Source: Flavonifractor sp. AGMB03687
Lineage (GTDB): Bacteria; Bacillota; Clostridia; Oscillospirales; Oscillospiraceae
Reading direction: 5' to 3'
Assembly (NCBI RefSeq): GCF_017811815.1
Contig: NZ_JADKZI010000004.1
Span: 372,001 to 436,000, forward strand
DNA: 64,000 bases
The notes below the pieces were generated by a model. That model saw nothing but the letters and a program-made list of their open reading frames with translations. It did no database searches and was not told the DNA's origin. Every line of letters starts with the position of its first letter. The stretch's first letter is position 1. Made by a program: the position numbers and the translations under genes. Below are positions 15,986 to 23,334 of this stretch, one piece after another.

Positions 15986-16693
15986 ATGGCTGTGCAGACA
16001 TCGGTTTCCGAGCTGCTTGCCCTGGGCACCAACACCAATTTCGTCTTCCTGGGTGAGGCCGGCGGCGGCAAAAGTGAGATCGCCCTCAACTTTGCCCGGG
16101 CGCTGGCTCAGATGGGCAGCAAACCGGTTCATTTCTTTGATCTGGACATGACCAAGCCCCTGTTCCGCGCCCGGGACTGCCGGGCGCAGCTGGAGCGGAT
16201 GGGCGTGGAGGTCCACTACGAGGAGCAGTTCATGGACGCCCCCACCCTCACCGGCGGCGTGCGGCGGCTGCTCAACGACCAGAACTGTTACACCGTTCTG
16301 GACGTAGGCGGTGACTACATCGGCGCCCGGTCTATCGGAGGCTACGCCCCCCTGCTCAACCGGGACAGCACTACGATTTATTATGTGATCAATCCCTTCC
16401 GGCCCTGGTCGGCCACCCTGGAGCACATCGACAAGGTGCTGGGCGAGACCCTGGGCGTCTCCCATGTGGAGCTGGCCCGTCTGCGTCTCATCGGCAACCC
16501 CAACCTGGGCCCGGATACCACCCCCGCCGACGTGGCGGAGGGCGCCCGGCAACTGGTGGACATGGTAGGCCCCTACAAGCCGGTGGATTTTCTCTGCGTG
16601 CAGGACCGGCTGTGTGAGCTTCTTCTGGAGGAGCTGCCCTGCCCGGTGCTTCCCATTCAGCTCTACCTGACCTATCCCTGGATCAGTCAGTAA
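15986..16693 (+). CDS. P-loop ATPase associated with the vor operon
   Basis: 235 residues with Walker A GEAGGGKS at 23-30, a DLDMTKPLFRAR segment near 53 and an LDVGGDYIGAR Walker-B-like segment near 110. The overall pattern is MinD/ParA/CobQ-like (SIMIBI class). It is the first gene of the GntR-controlled operon, 79 bp before the ferredoxin subunit. No such protein is a standard subunit of 2-oxoacid:ferredoxin oxidoreductases, so it may be a maturation factor for iron-sulfur clusters or a regulatory protein. Function otherwise unknown. Confidence 0.75.
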   Translation: MAVQTSVSELLALGTNTNFVFLGEAGGGKSEIALNFARALAQMGSKPVHFFDLDMTKPLFRARDCRAQLERMGVEVHYEEQFMDAPTLTGGVRRLLNDQNCYTVLDVGGDYIGARSIGGYAPLLNRDSTTIYYVINPFRPWSATLEHIDKVLGETLGVSHVELARLRLIGNPNLGPDTTPADVAEGARQLVDMVGPYKPVDFLCVQDRLCELLLEELPCPVLPIQLYLTYPWISQ

Positions 16694-16734
16694 GAAGCAC
16701 CCAATCAATAAGGCATTTGCTTGCGTTGTAAAGT

Positions 16735-16750
16735 TTGCAAGATGCAAGAT
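16735..16750 (+). promoter_or_regulatory. TGCAAGAT repeats before the vor ferredoxin gene
   Basis: TTGCAAGAT and an overlapping TGCAAGAT lie in direct orientation, 22 bp upstream of the ferredoxin start. They match half of the GntR palindrome and may be a third, internal control site. Confidence 0.4.
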
Positions 16751-16771
16751 ATATGAAAAGGAGATGTCGGT

Positions 16772-16975
16772 ATGGCAAAGGTCCAAATCGTGGCGGAGCG
16801 CTGCAAGAGCTGCGGCTACTGCATCAAGTTCTGCCCCAAGCAGGTGTTGGCCATCGGTGACAAGGTCAATTCCAAGGGTTACGAGTATGTCGTGCCTGTC
16901 CATCCGGACGACTGCATCGGCTGCGCCATCTGCGGCCGGATCTGCCCGGACGGAGCCATTGAGATCTATAAGTAA
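16772..16975 (+). CDS. vorD: 2-oxoacid:ferredoxin oxidoreductase delta subunit (ferredoxin)
   Basis: 67 residues with two [4Fe-4S] motifs, CKSCGYCIKFCP (residues 11-22) and CIGCAICGRICP (48-59). This is the separate ferredoxin-like subunit that carries electrons from the TPP site of four-subunit Vor/Kor enzymes to external ferredoxin. AAGGAG precedes the ATG. Followed after 15 bp by the alpha subunit. Cytoplasmic. Confidence 0.92.
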   Translation: MAKVQIVAERCKSCGYCIKFCPKQVLAIGDKVNSKGYEYVVPVHPDDCIGCAICGRICPDGAIEIYK

Positions 16976-16990
16976 GGGGAGGTAAGGAAA

Positions 16991-18073
16991 ATGGCAAGAG
17001 TATTTATGAAGGGCTGCGAGGCCATCGCCGAGGCGGCCGTGCGGGCTGGATGCCGGTTCTTTGCCGGTTATCCCATCACCCCGCAGAACGAGATTCCCGA
17101 GTATTTTTCCCGCCGGATGCCCGAGGTGGGGGGCACCTTTGTACAGGGCGAGTCCGAGGTGGCGTCCGTGAACATGGTGTACGGCGCCGCTTCCGCCGGC
17201 ACCCGCTCCATGACCTCCTCCTCCTCTCCTGGAATCGCTCTGAAGAGTGAGGGCATTTCCTACTGCGCTGCCGCCCGCATTCCCATGGTGTACGCCAACA
17301 TCTCCCGCGGCGGCCCCGGCGTGGGTTCCATCCAGCCCGCTCAGATGGACTACTTCCAGGCCACCAAGGCCTCCGGCAACGGCGGCTTCCAGATGATGGT
17401 CTTTGCCCCCTCCACCGTGCAGGAGGCTGTGGACATGACCTACAAGGCCTTCGACTACGCCGATCGGGACCGCAACCCCGTCCTCATCCTGGCCGACGGC
17501 GTCATCGGCACCATGATGGAGCCGGTGGTGCTGCCCGAGATGAAGAGCGACGAGGAGGTGGCCGCCATCAAGGAGTCCAAGAAGGGCTGGGCCTGTATCG
17601 GCCACAAGCTGGACTACGCCAACCGGTCCTGGATCCAGCCCGGCCAGTGGTCCACCGCCCGGATGCAGGAGGTCAACGAGGAGGCCGCCGCCCTGTATGC
17701 GTCCTGGGAGAAGGACGTGCAGGTGGAGGAGTACCAGGTGGCCGACGCTGAGATCGTGCTCACCGCCTACGGCATCTCCGCCCGTATCTGCAAGTCCGCT
17801 GTGGACCTGCTGCGGGCCGAGGGTATCAAGGCCGGCCTGATCCGTCCCATCACCGTGCACCCCTTCCCCTACGAGGCTTACGACCACATCGACTACACCA
17901 AGTGTAAGGCCGTGCTGGATGTGGAGATGTCCATCCCCGCCCAGTTCGTGGCCGACGTGGAGGTGGGCGTGAAGGAGCGCTGCCCCATTGAGACCTGCCT
18001 GTGCTCCGGCGGCAACATCATGAGCCGTGACAAAGTCATTGCTGCGGCCAAGAAGATCATGGAGGGGAAGTAA
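16991..18073 (+). CDS. vorB: 2-oxoisovalerate (branched-chain 2-oxoacid):ferredoxin oxidoreductase alpha subunit
   Basis: 360 residues. The GYPITPQNEIPEY motif near residue 27 is the conserved YPITP of 2-oxoacid oxidoreductase alpha chains, and a transketolase C-terminal-like domain occupies about 240-340. Family similarity is closest to VorB (3-methyl-2-oxobutanoate dehydrogenase). With VorA, VorC and VorD it oxidatively decarboxylates 2-oxoacids to acyl-CoA while reducing ferredoxin. The beta gene begins one base after its stop. The ptb and buk genes downstream support a branched-chain or short-chain acyl product; KorA-type 2-oxoglutarate activity cannot be excluded. Confidence 0.9.
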   Translation: MARVFMKGCEAIAEAAVRAGCRFFAGYPITPQNEIPEYFSRRMPEVGGTFVQGESEVASVNMVYGAASAGTRSMTSSSSPGIALKSEGISYCAAARIPMVYANISRGGPGVGSIQPAQMDYFQATKASGNGGFQMMVFAPSTVQEAVDMTYKAFDYADRDRNPVLILADGVIGTMMEPVVLPEMKSDEEVAAIKESKKGWACIGHKLDYANRSWIQPGQWSTARMQEVNEEAAALYASWEKDVQVEEYQVADAEIVLTAYGISARICKSAVDLLRAEGIKAGLIRPITVHPFPYEAYDHIDYTKCKAVLDVEMSIPAQFVADVEVGVKERCPIETCLCSGGNIMSRDKVIAAAKKIMEGK

Positions 18074-18074
18074 G

Positions 18075-18812
18075 ATGGAAAAGATCTACGGAAGAACGAA
18101 AACCATCCAGGAAGATAAAGTCTCCGGCTTCTGCCCCGGCTGCATGCACTCCACCGTCATCAAGCTGATCGGCGAGGTTCTGGAGGAGATGAACCTGGTT
18201 GATAAGGCCGCCTGCGTGCTGGGCATTGGCTGCTGCGGCCTGCACATGGACTACATTGCCTACGACAACACCACCGCTCCCCACGGCCGTGCCTGCGCCG
18301 TGGCTACCGGCATGAAGCGCACCAACCCCGAGTCCCTGGTGTTCACCTATCAGGGCGACGGCGACTTCGCCTCCATCGGCCTGGCCGAGTCCATCTCCGC
18401 TGCCAACCGCGGTGAGAACATCACCGTTATCTTCATCAACAACGGTATCTACGGCATGACCGGCGGCCAGATGGCCCCCACCACCCTCATCGGCATGAAG
18501 GCCTCTACCGCTCCCAAGGGCCGTATCGCTGAGGAGCACGGCTATCCCATGCACATGTGCGAGATTCTCAACCAGCTGACCGCTCCCGCCTACCTGGTGC
18601 GCACCAGCTGCAACACCCCCACCAACGTGAACAAGACCAAGCAGGCCATCCACAAGGCCTTCCAGAACCAGCTGGACGGCAAGGGCTTCTCCATGGTGGA
18701 GATCGTCACCAGCTGCCCCACCAACTGGGGCCTGGATCCCCTGAAGTCCCTGGACTACATCGAAGAGAAGATGCTGCCTGAGTTCCCTCTGGGCGTCATC
18801 CGGGATCGGTAA
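18075..18812 (+). CDS. vorA: 2-oxoacid:ferredoxin oxidoreductase beta subunit (TPP-binding)
   Basis: 245 residues from the ATG at 18075; the frame extends upstream only into the vorB gene. It holds the [4Fe-4S]/TPP-domain hallmark GFCPGCMH near residue 18 and the TPP motif GDGDFASIG with NNGIYGMTGGQ near 95-130. It forms the catalytic pair with the alpha subunit. Coupled to vorB (1-bp gap) and followed by vorC after 15 bp. Confidence 0.92.
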   Translation: MEKIYGRTKTIQEDKVSGFCPGCMHSTVIKLIGEVLEEMNLVDKAACVLGIGCCGLHMDYIAYDNTTAPHGRACAVATGMKRTNPESLVFTYQGDGDFASIGLAESISAANRGENITVIFINNGIYGMTGGQMAPTTLIGMKASTAPKGRIAEEHGYPMHMCEILNQLTAPAYLVRTSCNTPTNVNKTKQAIHKAFQNQLDGKGFSMVEIVTSCPTNWGLDPLKSLDYIEEKMLPEFPLGVIRDR

Positions 18813-18827
18813 AGGAGGTACGAGACT

Positions 18828-19373
18828 ATGGAAACCAATCTGTGTGTGGCCGGCTTCGGCGGCCAGGGCGTTATGACGCTGGGCAAGTTCCTGGCCGACG
18901 CCACCTGCAATTCCACCGACAAGAACGTGACCTTCTTCCCCTCCTACGGTGCTGAGCAGCGCGGCGGTACTGCCAACTGCTTCGTGGTCATCTCCGACGA
19001 GACCATCGGTGCCCCTCTGGGCGATGTGATGGACGACCTGATTGTCATGAACGGCCCCTCTCTGAAGAAGTTCATCGGCACCCTGAAGAGCGGCGGCACC
19101 CTGTTCATCAACAGCTCCATCGTCTCCGACGACATCGGCCGGGACGACGTGAAGCTGGTGAAGGCCCCCGTCACCGAGCTGGCCCTGGAGATGGGCAACG
19201 CCAAGGTGCTCAACGTCATCATGCTGGGCGTCTACGTGGGCTACACCGAGGTCATCGACCCCGCCATCGTGTGGGAGACCATCGAGCACAAGCTCTCCTC
19301 CAAGCCCAAGCTGCTCCCCCTCAACAAGCAGGCCTTCGAGAAGGGCCTGGAGCTGGGCCGCGCCCAGAAATAA
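18828..19373 (+). CDS. vorC: 2-oxoacid:ferredoxin oxidoreductase gamma subunit
   Basis: 181 residues of the POR/KOR gamma family: CVAGFGGQGVMTLGKFLADA at the N-terminus and SYGAEQRGGTANC near residue 40 are the standard signatures. It completes the CoA-binding side of the heterotetramer. GGAGG lies 9 nt upstream of the ATG. A 12-bp hairpin separates it from ptb. Confidence 0.92.
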   Translation: METNLCVAGFGGQGVMTLGKFLADATCNSTDKNVTFFPSYGAEQRGGTANCFVVISDETIGAPLGDVMDDLIVMNGPSLKKFIGTLKSGGTLFINSSIVSDDIGRDDVKLVKAPVTELALEMGNAKVLNVIMLGVYVGYTEVIDPAIVWETIEHKLSSKPKLLPLNKQAFEKGLELGRAQK

Positions 19374-19382
19374 TCTTCGCCT

Positions 19383-19414
19383 ATGCGGGCGCACGGCCTC
19401 CTGTGCGCCCGCAT
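19383..19414 (+). terminator. Intercistronic hairpin between vorC and ptb
   Basis: A perfect 12-bp stem ATGCGGGCGCAC / GTGCGCCCGCAT (19383-19394 / 19403-19414) without a T-run. It probably tunes stability or readthrough rather than terminating the operon. Confidence 0.5.
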
Positions 19415-19472
19415 GGTCTATGGGGCGTTTTCTCGCCCCTCCATCCACAATTCCGGAAAGGAGATCTTCCTT

Positions 19473-20384
19473 ATGGTATTCCATAATTTTGATGAGCTCA
19501 TCGCCCATGTGAAGGGCAAGCCCAACCGCGCCCGTATGGCTGTGGCCGCCGCCGGTGACGAGCATACCCTCCAGGCCGTCCTCCGCGCCCGCGCTGAGGG
19601 CATCGTCTCCCCCATTCTGGTGGGCGACAAGGCCATCATCGACCAGGTCCTGGCCGAGCTGGGTGAGACCGTGCCCGCCGAGGACATCTATGACGAGCCC
19701 GACCTGGCCGAGGCTGCCCGCAAGGCGGTGGCTCTGGTCAAGGAGGGCAAGGCTGACTTCCTGATGAAGGGCCGTCTGGACACCTCCGTGCTGCTGAAGG
19801 CCGTGGTCAACAAGGAGAACGGCCTGGGCAAGGGCGGCGTCATGAGCCACTTCACCGCCTTTGAGGTGCCCACCTACCACAAGCTGCTGATGCCTGTGGA
19901 CGGCGGCATGGTGACCTACCCCACTCTGGAGCAGAAGAAGGCCATCATCGAGAACACCGTGGGCGCTCTGCGGGCCATGGGCTACGACAACCCCAAGGTG
20001 GGCGTGCTGGCCTGCGTGGAGAAGCTCAACCCCAAGATGCCTGAGACCGTGGAGGGTGACGCCCTGAAGCAGATGAACCAGAAGGGTGAGATCACCGGCT
20101 GTGTGGTGGAGGGCCCCATCTCCTACGACTGCGCCGTCAGCAAGGAGATCGCCGACTTCAAGGGCTTCGAGAGCCCTGTAGCCGGCGACTGCGACGTGCT
20201 GGTCGCCCCCAACATCCACGCCGGCAACATCATGGGCAAGATGCTCACCGTTACCTGCAAGGCCAAGATGGCCGGCTTCATCGTGGGCGCCCAGTGCCCC
20301 ATCGTTATGACCAGCCGCGGCTCCTCCGCCGAGGAGAAGTATCTGTCCATCGTCATTTCCGCCGCTGCCGCCCAGAATCAGTAA
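19473..20384 (+). CDS. ptb: Phosphate butyryltransferase / acyl-CoA phosphotransferase
   Basis: 303 residues of the phosphate acetyl/butyryltransferase family; the length fits Ptb (about 300) better than Pta (about 330). The ATG at 19473 follows AAAGGAG. It converts acyl-CoA and phosphate to acyl-phosphate and CoA. As the gene after vorDBAC and directly before buk it would act on isobutyryl-, isovaleryl- or butyryl-CoA from the oxidoreductase. Conserved MKGRLDTS and late NIHAGNIMGKML segments match the family. Confidence 0.92.
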   Translation: MVFHNFDELIAHVKGKPNRARMAVAAAGDEHTLQAVLRARAEGIVSPILVGDKAIIDQVLAELGETVPAEDIYDEPDLAEAARKAVALVKEGKADFLMKGRLDTSVLLKAVVNKENGLGKGGVMSHFTAFEVPTYHKLLMPVDGGMVTYPTLEQKKAIIENTVGALRAMGYDNPKVGVLACVEKLNPKMPETVEGDALKQMNQKGEITGCVVEGPISYDCAVSKEIADFKGFESPVAGDCDVLVAPNIHAGNIMGKMLTVTCKAKMAGFIVGAQCPIVMTSRGSSAEEKYLSIVISAAAAQNQ

Positions 20385-20396
20385 GGAGGAACCTCA

Positions 20397-21479
20397 ATGG
20401 AACGTCTTTTGATCCTCAACCCCGGCTCCACTTCCACCAAGCTGGCCGTCTTTGACGGCGAGGAGCCCCTGTTCGTGGAATCCATCACCCACTCCGCTGA
20501 GGAGCTGGCCCCCTTTGACTGCGTGGCCGACCAGTACGAGTTCCGCCGCGACCTGGTGCTGGACTGCCTGAAGCGTCACGACATCGCCCTGGAGTCCCTC
20601 ACCGCCATCGTCTCCCGCGGCGGCCTGCTCACCCCCATCGAGGCGGGCGCCTACGAGGTCAACGACGACATGGTGTGGCAGCTGAAGAACAAGCCCCAGA
20701 ATGAGCATGCCTCCAACGTGGGCGCCATGATCGCCCGCTCCATCAGCCTCCAGCTCAACATCCCCGCTTTCATCTATGACGGTGTCACCGTGGATGAGCT
20801 GCTGCCCATCAACAAGATCACCGGTCTGCCCATGCTGCGCCGCAAGGGCATGGGCCACAACCTGAATACCCGCGCCGCCGCCATGCGCTACGCCCGGGAA
20901 AACAACAAGGATTATAAGGATATCACCGTCATCGTGGCCCACCTGGGCGGCGGCATCTCCGTCAACCTGCACCACAACGGCAAGGTGGAGGACTTCATCA
21001 ACGACGAGGAGGGCCCCTTCTCCCCCGAGCGCGCCGGCGGCCTGCCCATGTTTGACGTCATCAAGATGTGCTTCTCCGGCGAGTACGACTACAAAAGCAT
21101 GATGAAGCTGGTGAAGAGCAAGGGCGGCCTGCTGGCCCACCTGGGCACCACCGATAGCCGCGAGGTGGAGAAGATGATCCAGAACGGCGACGAGCACGCC
21201 AAGCTGGTCTACGACGCCATGATCCTCAACGTCGCCAAGAATATCGGCAAGGTGGCTCCCGGCGTGTGCGGCAAGGTGGACGCCATCCTGCTCACCGGCG
21301 GCATCGCCTATTCCCAGTATGTGACCAGCGAGATCGAAAAGCGGGTCTCCTTCATCGCCCCTGTGGTGGTGTACGCCGGCGAGGACGAGATGCGCTCCCT
21401 GGCCCTGGGCGGCCTGCGTGTCCTCCGCGGCGAGGAGAAGGCTAAGACCTTCGTCAAGAACGAGAACCCCGGCTATTGA
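20397..21479 (+). CDS. buk: Butyrate kinase
   Basis: 360 residues of the acetate/butyrate kinase (ASKHA) family. The N-terminal NPGSTSTKLAVF phosphate loop, central VAHLGGGISV and C-terminal LTGGIAYS motifs are all present. It makes ATP and a free acid from acyl-phosphate, the energy-conserving last step of this operon. AAGGAGG precedes the start, 12 bp after ptb. A 22-bp-stem terminator follows. Substrate range (butyrate, isobutyrate, isovalerate) cannot be read from sequence. Confidence 0.93.
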   Translation: MERLLILNPGSTSTKLAVFDGEEPLFVESITHSAEELAPFDCVADQYEFRRDLVLDCLKRHDIALESLTAIVSRGGLLTPIEAGAYEVNDDMVWQLKNKPQNEHASNVGAMIARSISLQLNIPAFIYDGVTVDELLPINKITGLPMLRRKGMGHNLNTRAAAMRYARENNKDYKDITVIVAHLGGGISVNLHHNGKVEDFINDEEGPFSPERAGGLPMFDVIKMCFSGEYDYKSMMKLVKSKGGLLAHLGTTDSREVEKMIQNGDEHAKLVYDAMILNVAKNIGKVAPGVCGKVDAILLTGGIAYSQYVTSEIEKRVSFIAPVVVYAGEDEMRSLALGGLRVLRGEEKAKTFVKNENPGY

Positions 21480-21508
21480 TTCCTCCAGCATCCCCGCTGA
21501 GTTGAATA

Positions 21509-21555
21509 AAACAGCAGACGCCCCGCGGAATGGTTCCGCGGGGCGTCTGCTGTTT
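21509..21555. terminator. Terminator at end of the vor-ptb-buk operon
   Basis: A perfect 22-bp stem (21509-21530 / 21534-21555) with a 3-nt loop; the stem ends in AAA/TTT. It lies between converging operons and probably works in both directions. Confidence 0.88.
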
Positions 21556-21581
21556 ATGTGAGAGATGAGGGAGGAAAAAAA

Positions 21582-21881
21582 TCAGATTTCCATGTCCAGC
21601 AGATAGGAGGACAGGCCCTTGCCGTGCATGTCCACGGACAGGGAGCGGGTGACGCCGCCGCCCAGAGCGGCATACATCACAAAGTTCAGGGCGTGGATGT
21701 TGGGCAGCTCATAGCGGACCACTTCGCCCTTGACCATACCTTTAAAATGCTCCTTCACCCGCTCGGGGCTGACCTTCTCTTTGAGCATCTCATAATCCTT
21801 CGGATCGTAGGCGATGAGGGAGATATTGGAGATGTTGCCCTTGTCGCCGGTACGGGAATGTGCAATATCCCAGAGTTTCAT
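21582..21881 (-). CDS. AtuA C-terminal-domain-like protein
   Basis: 99 residues matching the small domain found at the C-terminus of AtuA-type proteins, here a separate polypeptide: starts MKLWDIAHSRTGDKGN and has GGGVTRSLSVD near residue 75. It follows the large AtuA-domain gene by 26 bp on the same strand, so the two probably form one complex. AtuA proteins were first linked to acyclic terpene use in Pseudomonas; the reaction is not established. Confidence 0.85.
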   Translation of the reverse strand: MKLWDIAHSRTGDKGNISNISLIAYDPKDYEMLKEKVSPERVKEHFKGMVKGEVVRYELPNIHALNFVMYAALGGGVTRSLSVDMHGKGLSSYLLDMEI

Positions 21882-21907
21882 AGCATAACGCTTCCTTTCT
21901 GTAAAAA

Positions 21908-23254
21908 TCAGACCTCGAACAGCTCGGCCTGGGGCTTGACGTCGTAGCGGCTCACCAGAATGGAAGCCACAGAGACGATGTCACGGGTGCGCTTCACAGC
22001 GCCGCAGCCGCCGGCGGGTCCGTTGGTGTACAGGGCCTCCACCTCATTGCCGATGATGTCGGCCTCAGCCTTGGTCTTAGCGCGGCCGGCCACCCGGACC
22101 CGCACCTCGCTGGGCTCTTCGTTATACTTGGAATCGGGATTCCAATACAGGCTGTTGCAGCCGATGAGATCGAACTTCAGCTCCTCGAACACGTTGGGAG
22201 CCACCAGCTCCAGCCGCTCCTTAATGATATCCAGGGCCAGCTTGCCGCGAGCCACGCAACCGGGGCCGCCGTAGCTGATCTCGCCGTCGCCGATGTAACA
22301 GTCCCGGTAGCCGATGGAGCACTTGAAGGTCTCGGTACGGGGCTTGCCGGTGATGCCCTCCACCTTCACCATGTCCTTGCCGATCTCGGTGAACTTGATC
22401 TGCTTGCAGTCGGCCACCACGTCGGGAGTCAGATAGTTCTCAGGATCGTGGATCTCGTAGCAGATCTGCTCGGAGCAGGTCTCCACGGTGACCATACCGC
22501 CGGCCTCAGGCACCTTGGTCACAAAGAAGGAACCGTCCTCGGACACCTCGATGATGGGGAAGCCCAGGTGGCCCACGCCGGGCACATCCTTCTTGCCGGG
22601 CTCGGCGAAGTAGCCGCCGGTGACCTGGCCGCCGCACTCCAGCAGGTGGCCCATGATGGTGCCCTTGCCCAGCTTGTCCCAGTCCTCCAGGGACCAGCCG
22701 AACTCATGGATCATGGGAGCCATGAAGATAGCTGGGTCTGCCACACGGCCGGTGATGACCACGTCGGCGCCCATATCCAGGGCCTTCAGGATACCCTCCA
22801 CGCCCATGTAGGCGTTGGCGGAGACGATCTCGCCACCCAGCTCCTTCAAAGGCTTGTGGTTCTCCCACACCTCGGTATCCATGTACTTGTCAATGACGGG
22901 CAGCAGGTCGTCGCCGGTAACGCAGGCGATCTTCATACCCTTCAGGCCGTGCTTACGGGCGATCTCCACGCACTTCTGGGCGGCAGCCTGGGGGTTGGCG
23001 GAGCCCATGTTGGTGATGAGCTTCACCTTGTGCTCCCAGCACAGAGGGAGGGCCTTCTCCATGCGGTGCTCCAGCAGGCCGTTATAGCCCTTGGTGGGGT
23101 CCTTCAGTTTGGCCTGCTGGCCAATGGCGATGGTACGCTCGGCCAGGCACTCATAGCTGATATAGTCCAGGTTGCCCTTCTCGATGAGCTCCAGAGAGGG
23201 CTCCAGGCGATCGCCGGCGTAACCGGCGCCGCTGCCAATGCGGATGGTTTTCAT
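21908..23254 (-). CDS. AtuA-family protein (DUF1446), large domain
   Basis: 448 residues of the acyclic terpene utilisation AtuA / DUF1446 family: MKTIRIGSGAGYAGDRLEPS start, ADVVITGRVADPA near residue 170 and AGRAKTKAEAD near 395. AAGGAAG precedes the ATG. Its partner domain is the next gene. The transporter gene upstream and the sigma-54 promoter before that place it in a three-gene catabolic operon. Known AtuA/LiuF-linked pathways degrade branched acyl compounds, so a role in branched or tricarboxylic acid catabolism is possible; the enzyme step is unknown. Confidence 0.88.
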   Translation of the reverse strand: MKTIRIGSGAGYAGDRLEPSLELIEKGNLDYISYECLAERTIAIGQQAKLKDPTKGYNGLLEHRMEKALPLCWEHKVKLITNMGSANPQAAAQKCVEIARKHGLKGMKIACVTGDDLLPVIDKYMDTEVWENHKPLKELGGEIVSANAYMGVEGILKALDMGADVVITGRVADPAIFMAPMIHEFGWSLEDWDKLGKGTIMGHLLECGGQVTGGYFAEPGKKDVPGVGHLGFPIIEVSEDGSFFVTKVPEAGGMVTVETCSEQICYEIHDPENYLTPDVVADCKQIKFTEIGKDMVKVEGITGKPRTETFKCSIGYRDCYIGDGEISYGGPGCVARGKLALDIIKERLELVAPNVFEELKFDLIGCNSLYWNPDSKYNEEPSEVRVRVAGRAKTKAEADIIGNEVEALYTNGPAGGCGAVKRTRDIVSVASILVSRYDVKPQAELFEV

Positions 23255-23290
23255 GGCATAGCTTCCTTTCCAGTGAGTTTAATAGGGGGA

Positions 23291-23320
23291 CCGGCGGCCC
23301 CGGTGGCCCGGAGCCGCCGG
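23291..23320 (-). repeat. GC-rich hairpin between the CitMHS and AtuA genes
   Basis: CCGGCGGC / GCCGCCGG (23291-23298 / 23313-23320), an 8-bp stem in the 80-bp intercistronic gap, with no T-run. It probably influences relative expression. Confidence 0.4.
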
Positions 23321-23334
23321 AACAGTACGTACAA

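Noticed and set aside
15803-17887. A 694-codon open frame on the minus strand opposite the vor genes
   Set aside because: Shadow of GC-rich coding sequence; low-complexity Gly/His/Val translation, no ribosome binding site, and the plus strand has clear families.
18027-18074. Upstream start for vorA
   Set aside because: Lies inside vorB in another frame, and the family N-terminus begins at the ATG at 18075.
18057-20219. A 720-codon open frame on the minus strand opposite vorA-vorC-ptb
   Set aside because: Same reason: antisense shadow with repetitive Gly/Leu/Val/His composition and no family features.
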